Assembly (NCBI GenBank): GCA_963922685.1
Contig: CAWUJM010000013.1
Location: forward strand, 1-39,396
DNA from: JAHDBG01 sp963922685
GTDB lineage: Bacteria > Pseudomonadota > Gammaproteobacteria > Chromatiales > Chromatiaceae
DNA: 39,396 nucleotides
Direction: 5' to 3'
The position numbers and the translations under genes are program-made. The number at the start of each line of letters is the position of its first letter. Positions within the stretch are counted from its first letter, which is position 1. This document shows, one piece after another, positions 33,389-39,396 of this stretch. Under the pieces are notes generated by a model. That model did no database searches and had not been told where the DNA came from. It was given only the letters and a program-made list of their open reading frames with translations.

Positions 33389-36300
33389 TGTAGTGACCAG
33401 GTGTGCCAGCCGCAGCACAAGGGAAAATACAGGGCCAGCCGGATCGGATGGTCTTCCATCCGGGAGAGCAGCTGTGCATACTGATGCAGCTGATCCTGAT
33501 ATTGTGTCTGTTGCTGCACCATAAAATCTGCCAGTGACTGATCATCAGGCTCAGCTATTTTGTAGTCAATAATCCAGCGCATACCCGTGTCATCTATGAA
33601 GGTACGGTCTATCACGTAATGTTGTATCTGTGGCTGTTGCCGGGTCAGTGCCCATTCGCTGGCAGCAGCCTGATGTGCGCTCAGAATCCAGCGTCCGCGC
33701 GGATCGGTCAGGGTATTGTGCAGGGCACGCTGCACTGTGTCTGTCGCAGCTGTCAGCTCAGATGTGGCGACACCCAGATGGGCCAGCCCGACCTGACAGG
33801 CCGGACGCAGGTCTGTCAGTCGCTCAGGTGACCACTGATCCGGCCCTTCTGCTGCAATGCGTTCCAGATAACGATGCACCAGGGTGCCGGTGTGACGTGC
33901 TGTGTCCGTGATCCAGGCCTGAGTCAGTTCGGTCGGGGTGGTGCGGGTTGGCTGCAGTGGCTGGTACCGGGTCTTCGGCAGAACCAGCTGCCAGTCTGCC
34001 GGCAGGCGTTGTTCAGTCCGGGCGCACAATTCGGCTTCCGGTTCGGGTGCGGCGTCCTGCTCAGTCAGATTCGCATAATGCGGTTCAGCAACCGGCCATA
34101 ATGCGTGTAACAGACTGTCTGCTGCTGGTCTGGCAAGACCCTTGCTGTTGAAGGTGCAATGTCCGAACAGATGCAGCTGGTGACGAGCACGGGTCGCGGC
34201 AACATACAGCAGGCGAACCGTTTCAAGCTGTTCCTGCTGTTGTTGCAGCCGGGCGATATAGTCAGCGATGGGTTCGGATTCGGTCGCTGCAGCGCGGATC
34301 GGTGCAATCAGCAGGGGTGCAGCTGCCTCAGCCCGTTCCTGCCAGTACAATAGTTCTGCTGCGTTGCGCCGTGTGCGTCGTCCGAGCCCCGGCAGGATCA
34401 CTACATCAAATTCCAGGCCCTTAGCGGCATGCAGTGTCATCAGCTGTACACCGCCATCCGCTTGTGGATCCGGTGCGGCATACAATTGTGCCAACCGCTG
34501 ATCTAACCAGGCAGGGTCGGGCAGGCCATGTACCGGGGTGATCTGTGCCAGCAGGTTGAAATAGGCTTGTGCATCGGCCATACCAGCCGCATCAGCTAAG
34601 GCACGCCCGCCCAGAGCCAGCCAGACACCCTCAATCAGAGTGCGTAACGGCTGGCGGGCACGATATGGCAGACAAGGCTGCAGCAGGCGTAACAGACGCT
34701 GCACACGGTTCAGTCCATCCGGACTGAGTCGGGTCTGCACAACCGGTTGTTGCAGTGCGGCGTAGATCTGTGGCTCCGGCCCGGCCGCAATCACCAGCAG
34801 ATCGGTCAGCGACAGGCCAACCCAGGGGGTGCGTAACAGGGCCAGCCAGGCCAGTCGGTCCGCAGGATGCAGCAGGGCCCCGGTCAGGCTGCGCAGATCC
34901 TGTACCACTGGTCGGTGTTGCAACGGGTCAATATCAACTGCCTGATAGCGGATACGGGCAGCTGTCAGAGCAGATGCAATGGCTGGCAGATGTTGCCGAC
35001 TGCGTGCCAGCACGGCGATCCGGGCCTGTGGCTGCTGTACTGTGCGGATCAGATCAGCGATCTGTTGAGCTTCTTCCGCATCATCGCGCCCGGCCTGCGG
35101 ATACCAGTGGACTGCATCGGTACAGGCTGCAGCCTGCGCGGCGTGTGACGGCGCATATGGCACCGCACCGAGGCTGGCATCTGCCCGGGCCGGAAATAAG
35201 GTCTGAAAGGTCTGGTTGACCCAGTGCACAATGCCTGGGGTGGAACGAAAGTTCATCTGCAAGGTCAGGGAAGTCAGCGCAATATCACCAAGCCCATGGG
35301 CGCGGGTGCGCAGATACAGTCCGACTTCAGCCTCGCGAAACCGATAGATTGACTGCATCGGATCGCCAACCACGAACAAAGTGCGCCCATCACCCGGCTG
35401 CCAGCCAGCAGTCAGCAGGTGCAGCAGACGGTACTGGCTACCGGAGGTATCCTGAAACTCATCGACCAGGATGTGCCGGATGCGATGATCCAGGGAAAGG
35501 GCCAGATCTGTAGGTGCGGTTTCTGCCCCTAATGCCTGGATTGCCCGTTGTTGCAGTTCCGCGAAATCGACTTCGCCACTGGCCTGAAAGACTAAGCGCA
35601 ATTCAGCTGCGGCACGTAATAACACCGCGCGCAGATGACCCAGTAAGGCAATCTGATCGGCCTGATAACCGGTTGTCGGGAGATACAGCACCTGCACCAG
35701 GCGTGTCTGCAGATCGGGGGTGTGTGCCAGCTCGGCCAGCAGTGTGCACAGATCAGCCTTGGCTGCGCGACGTGCCTGTTTTTCCTGTGCTGTGATTCCG
35801 GCAGTCTGCGGCGAGGGAAAACCGATCCGTTTGTCCGCTGTCCGGCGCCATTCCCCGCGTGTGGTCAGCAGAAGTGTTGCCAGGCCGCGCCACCAGTGCA
35901 GATGCGACCATTCCGGCAACAGGGCTGCAGGCGGTTCAGACCAGGCTTGTAAGATATGATCTGCAGACAGATGGGCAGCGGCAAATTGTGCCAGATGAGC
36001 CGCCTGTGCCAGGGCTTCCGGTGCCCAGATCGCAGCCAGCTGGTGCAGGCTATGCTCAATTTCTGCTTGTAGTGCAGCCTCCAGCCGGGACAGGTCCGGC
36101 AGGTTCAGGAGGGTCGGCAGCCATTGTTCGCGCCGCGGTAACATACGGCAGATCAGTGTTGCCAACTGGCCGGGCTGATTATCCAGATGACGCAGTACCG
36201 CACTCAGATGCGGTGCCATATCCGCTTCGGTCAGGCTGGCTAAGGTGGCCTGTGCCGCCTGCTGATAACAGGGCCCGGCCTGTTCCGTTACGGTTGGTTG

Positions 36301-36702
36301 TGCGCCCAGCTCAGACAATACCGGTAATTGCCGGGTCAGCTCAGCAGCCAGACTGTCGAAGGTCTGCAACCGCAACCGGTGCGGATTGTGACGTAATTGC
36401 CAACCTTGTGCGGCATCCTGTGCCCGGGCAGCCTGAGCCAGTTGCCAGGTGGTTGTCTGGTGTGGCGTATCTGGTGGTTCGGCAGTCTCCTGCGTGAATG
36501 CAGCCAGCACCCGCTGGCGCATTTCAGCAGCGGCCTTGCGGGTGAAAGTGATTGCCAGGATCTGTTCCGGCTGCGCGACCTGCGCCAGCAGGCGCAGATA
36601 ACGCTGGGTCAGCAGTTCCGTCTTACCTGAACCGGCCGGAGCCTGCACAATGTACGATTCAGCCGGATTCAGGGCAGCGTGTCGTTGCGCGTTATCTGAC
36701 AT
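33385..36702 (-). CDS. addA: AddA-like UvrD-family helicase-nuclease
   Basis: A 1105-residue protein for double-strand-break processing, the RecBCD-like role in making recombination substrates. Walker A: QAPAGSGKTELLTQRYL. Other SF1A motifs: AITFTRKAAAEMRQRV, LVDEFQDTSGSQYRLL, VVGDPMQSIYRFREAE and LMTLHAAKGLEFDVVILPG. The C-terminal PD-(D/E)XK domain is present (VIDRTFIDDTGMRWIIDYKI, then YQDQLHQYAQLL). Normally addB lies immediately upstream; here that position is taken by Rpn genes and a fragment of one. Thus AddB is elsewhere, replaced, or lost. It is a full-length, apparently intact gene. Confidence 0.9.
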   Translation of the reverse strand: MSDNAQRHAALNPAESYIVQAPAGSGKTELLTQRYLRLLAQVAQPEQILAITFTRKAAAEMRQRVLAAFTQETAEPPDTPHQTTTWQLAQAARAQDAAQGWQLRHNPHRLRLQTFDSLAAELTRQLPVLSELGAQPTVTEQAGPCYQQAAQATLASLTEADMAPHLSAVLRHLDNQPGQLATLICRMLPRREQWLPTLLNLPDLSRLEAALQAEIEHSLHQLAAIWAPEALAQAAHLAQFAAAHLSADHILQAWSEPPAALLPEWSHLHWWRGLATLLLTTRGEWRRTADKRIGFPSPQTAGITAQEKQARRAAKADLCTLLAELAHTPDLQTRLVQVLYLPTTGYQADQIALLGHLRAVLLRAAAELRLVFQASGEVDFAELQQRAIQALGAETAPTDLALSLDHRIRHILVDEFQDTSGSQYRLLHLLTAGWQPGDGRTLFVVGDPMQSIYRFREAEVGLYLRTRAHGLGDIALTSLTLQMNFRSTPGIVHWVNQTFQTLFPARADASLGAVPYAPSHAAQAAACTDAVHWYPQAGRDDAEEAQQIADLIRTVQQPQARIAVLARSRQHLPAIASALTAARIRYQAVDIDPLQHRPVVQDLRSLTGALLHPADRLAWLALLRTPWVGLSLTDLLVIAAGPEPQIYAALQQPVVQTRLSPDGLNRVQRLLRLLQPCLPYRARQPLRTLIEGVWLALGGRALADAAGMADAQAYFNLLAQITPVHGLPDPAWLDQRLAQLYAAPDPQADGGVQLMTLHAAKGLEFDVVILPGLGRRTRRNAAELLYWQERAEAAAPLLIAPIRAAATESEPIADYIARLQQQQEQLETVRLLYVAATRARHQLHLFGHCTFNSKGLARPAADSLLHALWPVAEPHYANLTEQDAAPEPEAELCARTEQRLPADWQLVLPKTRYQPLQPTRTTPTELTQAWITDTARHTGTLVHRYLERIAAEGPDQWSPERLTDLRPACQVGLAHLGVATSELTAATDTVQRALHNTLTDPRGRWILSAHQAAASEWALTRQQPQIQHYVIDRTFIDDTGMRWIIDYKIAEPDDQSLADFMVQQQTQYQDQLHQYAQLLSRMEDHPIRLALYFPLCCGWHTWSLQ

Positions 36703-36750
36703 ATATACTCAAATCTGGTCAGAAAGATATCGGTATGGGCGCGATTCAAA

Positions 36751-36826
36751 CCAGAATCGCAAAGTTGGCTTTGCTTCTTAATAACTTCTTCATCGCCTAG
36801 TCAAAGCTGATCAGTTGGCGTGACAT
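36751..36826 (-). pseudogene. 5' fragment of a third Rpn copy
   Basis: 76 bp matching the 5' end of the two complete Rpn genes with only a few base changes. It starts at an ATG separated from the stop of the neighbouring copy by three bases, the same spacing as between the intact copies. Codon 10, Trp (TGG) in the intact genes, is TAG here. Homology ends near 36751, 48 bp from the addA start, so a deletion removed the rest. Confidence 0.9.
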
Positions 36827-36829
36827 GGT

Positions 36830-37702
36830 CTATTTCTCCTGTTTGCTCAGTTGTTCGACCTGTTCCCGCGTTAAACCGGTCATGCTGGCAATTGTTGCAA
36901 TATCCAGAGTACCCGCTTTGATCAGATTCGCTGCTATTTCCAGACTGCGTCTTTGCTCACCTTTTCTCATACCAGATACATATGATGATTCAAAAAAGCT
37001 TGCCCGGTAATGCAGGTTGTCGCAATATTTTTCGTAGGCAGAACGATCCTGCTCCGGTAACTTCAGAATATTGAGTTCCTGGCTGGCCTTTCTGATCCCC
37101 TTGGCCTGAAAATCGTCTTTTATTTCTCCGTTTTTCAGGAAATATATCCATTCATCCAGTGTGTCCTTCGCAATATCATCAAAGTTATTCACCTTGATCA
37201 GATAATATTCCGGATACAGCTCATGTATTTTATGTGTTCTGTACATCTCCTGCTGATCTTCTGATAACTGCAGCGTATCCTGAATATGTAACCCCTTAAA
37301 ATGAGTGCATCCGTGATAGATATAATCTTTACCCTGACCCAGATCAAAATACAGAATATTCACTGAAATGACCTTCACAACCCTGGTATACGGATCGCTT
37401 TTGTCCAGGTGTTCCGTAATGGCCTTCGCTGTTGCAAACAGGATTCTTTGTAAATAATCCAGTTCACGCTCATACTGTACTTCAATGATCAGGATACGAT
37501 CATCCTGATCCTTCACCTTCAGGTCAACCCGGTTAAACTTATCATCACGGTTTTCTTTATTACTTTCGCTTTCCAGGACTTCAATAATCTGAATGGACTG
37601 CTTCAGCAGTTCACTCAGAAACCCTTCCAGGATCTCAAATTTGGCCTTGCTTCTTAATAACTTCTTCATCGCCCAGTCAAAGCTGATCAGTTGGCGTGAC
37701 AT
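36830..37702 (-). CDS. Rpn-family PD-(D/E)XK nuclease, copy 2
   Basis: A 290-residue member of the Rpn (recombination-promoting nuclease, transposase_31-like) family. E. coli RpnA cuts DNA and promotes RecA-independent recombination. Nuclease core: a DxxF region at the N-terminus (FDWAMKKLLRSKAKFEILEG), then FNRVDLKVKDQDDRILIIEV with the Asp and ExQ (IIEVQ) residues, and YLQRILFATAKA. C-terminal IATIASMTGLTREQVEQL is a small HTH. Its ribosome-binding site (AGGAGA) lies in the last codons of copy 3, so translation is coupled. It differs from copy 3 by about two dozen residues and a 12-residue deletion. Confidence 0.9.
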   Translation of the reverse strand: MSRQLISFDWAMKKLLRSKAKFEILEGFLSELLKQSIQIIEVLESESNKENRDDKFNRVDLKVKDQDDRILIIEVQYERELDYLQRILFATAKAITEHLDKSDPYTRVVKVISVNILYFDLGQGKDYIYHGCTHFKGLHIQDTLQLSEDQQEMYRTHKIHELYPEYYLIKVNNFDDIAKDTLDEWIYFLKNGEIKDDFQAKGIRKASQELNILKLPEQDRSAYEKYCDNLHYRASFFESSYVSGMRKGEQRRSLEIAANLIKAGTLDIATIASMTGLTREQVEQLSKQEK

Positions 37703-37705
37703 GGT

Positions 37706-38614
37706 CTATTTCTCCTGACTGCTCAGTTGTTCAACCTGTTCTCGCGTTAAACCGGTCATGCTGGCGATTGTCGGGATATCCAGAGTGCCTGCACGGAGCA
37801 GATTCATGGCGATCTCCATACTTCGTCTTTTCCGACCTCTTTTTTCACCCTTTTTTTCACCTCTTTTTTCACCTTTTCTCATGCCGGAAACATATGAAGA
37901 TTCAAACAAACTTGCTTTATAATGCAGGTTATCGCAATATTTTTCGTAGGCAGAACGATCCTGCTCCGGTAACTTCAGAATATTGAGTTCCTGGCTGGCC
38001 TTTCTGATCCCCTTGGCCTGAAAATCGTCTTTTATTTCTCCGTTTTTCAGGAAATATATCCATTCATCCAGTGTGTCTTTAGCAATATCATCAAAGTTAT
38101 TCACCTTGATCAGATAATATTCCGGATACAGCTGATAGATTTTATGCTTTTTGTACATCTCCTGCTGATCTTCTGATAACTGCAGTGTGTCCTGAATATG
38201 TAGTCTCTTAAAATGAGTGAATCCGTGATAGACATAATCTTTGCCCTGACCCAGATCAAAATACAGAATATTCACTGAAATGACCTTCACAACCTTAGCA
38301 TACGGATCACTTTCATCCAGGTGTTCCGTAATGGCTTTGGCTGTTGCGAACAGGATTCTTTGTAAATAATCCAGTTCACGTTCATATTGTACTTCAATGA
38401 TCAGGATACGGTTGTCCTGATCCTTCACCTTCAGGTCAACCCGGTTAAACTTATCATCATTGTTTTCTTTATTACTTTCGCTTTCCAGGACTTCAAGAAT
38501 CTGAATGGACTGTTTCAGCAATTCACTCAGAAACCCCTCCAGAATCTCAAAGTTGGCCTTGCTTCTTAATAACTTCTTCATCGCCCAGTCAAAGCTGATC
38601 AGTTGGCGTGACAT
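37706..38614 (-). CDS. Rpn-family PD-(D/E)XK nuclease, copy 3
   Basis: A 302-residue paralogue of the gene at 36830-37702, with the same nuclease motifs (FNRVDLKVKDQDNRILIIEV). The central 60 residues around LDEWIYFLKNGEIKDDFQAK are identical to the neighbour. It carries a 12-residue basic insertion near residue 252, KRGEKKGEKRGRKR, made of a 12-nt repeat (plus-strand 37838-37880). It is the first gene of the array, with GGAGATAG before the ATG. Copy number and this tract look prone to change. Rpn proteins are thought to act in DNA or phage conflict. Confidence 0.9.
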   Translation of the reverse strand: MSRQLISFDWAMKKLLRSKANFEILEGFLSELLKQSIQILEVLESESNKENNDDKFNRVDLKVKDQDNRILIIEVQYERELDYLQRILFATAKAITEHLDESDPYAKVVKVISVNILYFDLGQGKDYVYHGFTHFKRLHIQDTLQLSEDQQEMYKKHKIYQLYPEYYLIKVNNFDDIAKDTLDEWIYFLKNGEIKDDFQAKGIRKASQELNILKLPEQDRSAYEKYCDNLHYKASLFESSYVSGMRKGEKRGEKKGEKRGRKRRSMEIAMNLLRAGTLDIPTIASMTGLTREQVEQLSSQEK

Positions 38615-38659
38615 GGTCTATCTCCGTATTAACGTATCTGCCGGGCGGAGTCCGGGAGT

Positions 38660-38753
38660 ATGGATTCCGCGACTGCGCGCGGAATGACGTACGGCGGTGC
38701 ATCCTGCTGCGAGCAGGGTCATTCTGCGCGCTGCGCAGCTGCAGTCGCAGAAT
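38660..38753. repeat. REP pair (BIME-like) between the WD40 and Rpn genes
   Basis: 38660-38690 matches the reverse complement of 2108-2138 at 30 of 31 positions. A second palindrome lies at 38721-38753, with arms ATTCTGCG (38721-38728) and CGCAGAAT (38746-38753), ending directly at the WD40 stop. Two facing REPs of this kind form a BIME and could act as terminator for the WD40 transcript. Confidence 0.75.
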
Positions 38754-39396
38754 CTATCTGATCTGTGACTCAGCCTCCGGCTGGTCATCTTCGGCGCATA
38801 CTGTCGCATATTTCCACAGCTTACCACCCTGATTGAGTAACTTGTGTTGCGCGTCACAGGTGGCCCAGGCATCGGGCAGCGCATAATGAATGGTGCGTAA
38901 TGCGCCGGTGGCCAGATCCCACAGCCGCGCTGTGCCATCATTACTGCCGCTGAGCGCGGTGCGGCCATTCGGGCTGAATGCCACGCTGTTCACCGAATCT
39001 GTATGGCTATTGAGGCAGCTTTTTTCAGCCCCGGAGGTCAGATCCCACAGTCGTACGGAGCCATCATCACTGCCGCTGAGTGCGGCGCGGCCATCCGGGC
39101 TGAATGCTACGCTGGTCACTGGTGCGGGATGGCCTTTGAGGCAGTGCGTTTCTGATCCGGTGGCCAGATCCCATAGCCGCATCGTGCCATCCGCATTGCC
39201 ACTAAGTCCGGACTGGCTATCCGGGCTGAACGCCACGCTGGTCACTGGTGCGGTATGGCTGTTGAAGCAGCGCGTTTCCGTGCCGGCGGCCAGAACCCAC
39301 AGTCGCATCGTGTTATCAATACTGCCGCTGAGTGCGGACTGGCCATCCGGGCTGAATGCCACGCTGGTCACCCAACCGGTATGGCCTTGCAGGCAG
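38754..39396 (-). CDS. WD40-repeat protein, C-terminal part (runs off the right edge)
   Basis: At least four WD40 blades are visible, each 42 residues (126 bp): VTSVAFSPDGQSALSGS followed by TMRLW, then VTSVAFSPDSQSGLSGN, VTSVAFSPDGRAALSGS and VNSVAFSPNGRTALSGS, each ending in a hydrophobic RLWDL. The near-identity between blades indicates recent blade duplication. After the last blade comes a non-repeated tail (HKLLNQGGKLWKY). The start is beyond the window. Such proteins in bacteria often carry a kinase, caspase-like, TIR or NTPase domain before the blades; that part cannot be seen, so no function is assigned. Confidence 0.88.
   Translation of the reverse strand, partial: CLQGHTGWVTSVAFSPDGQSALSGSIDNTMRLWVLAAGTETRCFNSHTAPVTSVAFSPDSQSGLSGNADGTMRLWDLATGSETHCLKGHPAPVTSVAFSPDGRAALSGSDDGSVRLWDLTSGAEKSCLNSHTDSVNSVAFSPNGRTALSGSNDGTARLWDLATGALRTIHYALPDAWATCDAQHKLLNQGGKLWKYATVCAEDDQPEAESQIR

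Noticed and set aside
37838..37880. CRISPR-like short tandem repeats
   Set aside because: The 12-nt repeats lie inside a reading frame and encode a basic linker; there are no spacers.
36751..38614. Insertion sequence with terminal repeats around the Rpn genes
   Set aside because: No terminal inverted repeats or target duplications were found; the copies are simple tandem duplicates.
38754..39396. Direct DNA repeats of 126 bp as a non-coding array
   Set aside because: They encode WD40 blades in one continuous frame.
1..39396. tRNA, rRNA or replication origin
   Set aside because: No cloverleaf with CCA-type arms, no rRNA-like segment and no DnaA-box cluster was noticed on either strand.

Overview
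The window comes from a gammaproteobacterium chromosome of moderate GC content. The evidence is the rpsB-tsf-pyrH-frr-uppS-cdsA-dxr operon, the BioC/BioH route of biotin synthesis, divergent bamD and rluD, an sdhCDAB operon, ratA-rnfH, EttA, TolQ and ZapE. I cannot fix the genus. Palindromic dispersed repeats, tandem Rpn-type nuclease genes and a WD40-repeat protein suggest a free-living or symbiotic species with a repeat-rich genome.

Layout: 1-5871 (minus strand) is an unusual run tolQ-ppsA-rdgB-ettA-tolA (tolA cut by the window edge) with no tolR where it would be expected. A large nested palindrome lies between rdgB and ettA. Recombination gene recO and a small membrane protein gene follow on the plus strand (6197-7228). 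Then on the minus strand come ratA-rnfH, a PduO-type cobalamin adenosyltransferase and bioF-bioH-bioC (7189-11360).

11650-15503 (minus strand) is a visibly AT-richer four-gene operon: an acylating aldehyde dehydrogenase followed by homologues of DpgD, DpgA and DpgB. These last three are the 3,5-dihydroxyphenylacetyl-CoA enzymes known from glycopeptide-antibiotic producers. The dioxygenase DpgC is absent and the CoA-dependent reductase takes its place beside the genes. This is the best candidate for an undescribed pathway: it predicts a resorcinol-type arylacetaldehyde. Repeats sit between it and the rpsB promoter.

15896-21774 (plus strand) is the translation and envelope operon with its promoter and a structured leader. 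It meets sdhCDAB (24948-21771, minus strand) tail to tail. 24949-28503 is an accessory stretch. It holds a decayed Rpn-like fragment, a phosphatidylserine-decarboxylase-family enzyme, a frameshifted periplasmic haem protein, a gene-poor segment with tiny ORFs and an XRE regulator. Then come plsC, gmhB and bamD (minus), rluD and zapE (plus), and ogt with an AddA-like helicase-nuclease (minus).

36751-38614 is a head-to-tail array of Rpn/PD-(D/E)XK genes: two full copies and a 5' fragment with a stop at codon 10. A REP pair follows, then the 3' end of a WD40-repeat gene running off the right edge. No tRNA, rRNA, CRISPR array or replication origin was recognised.
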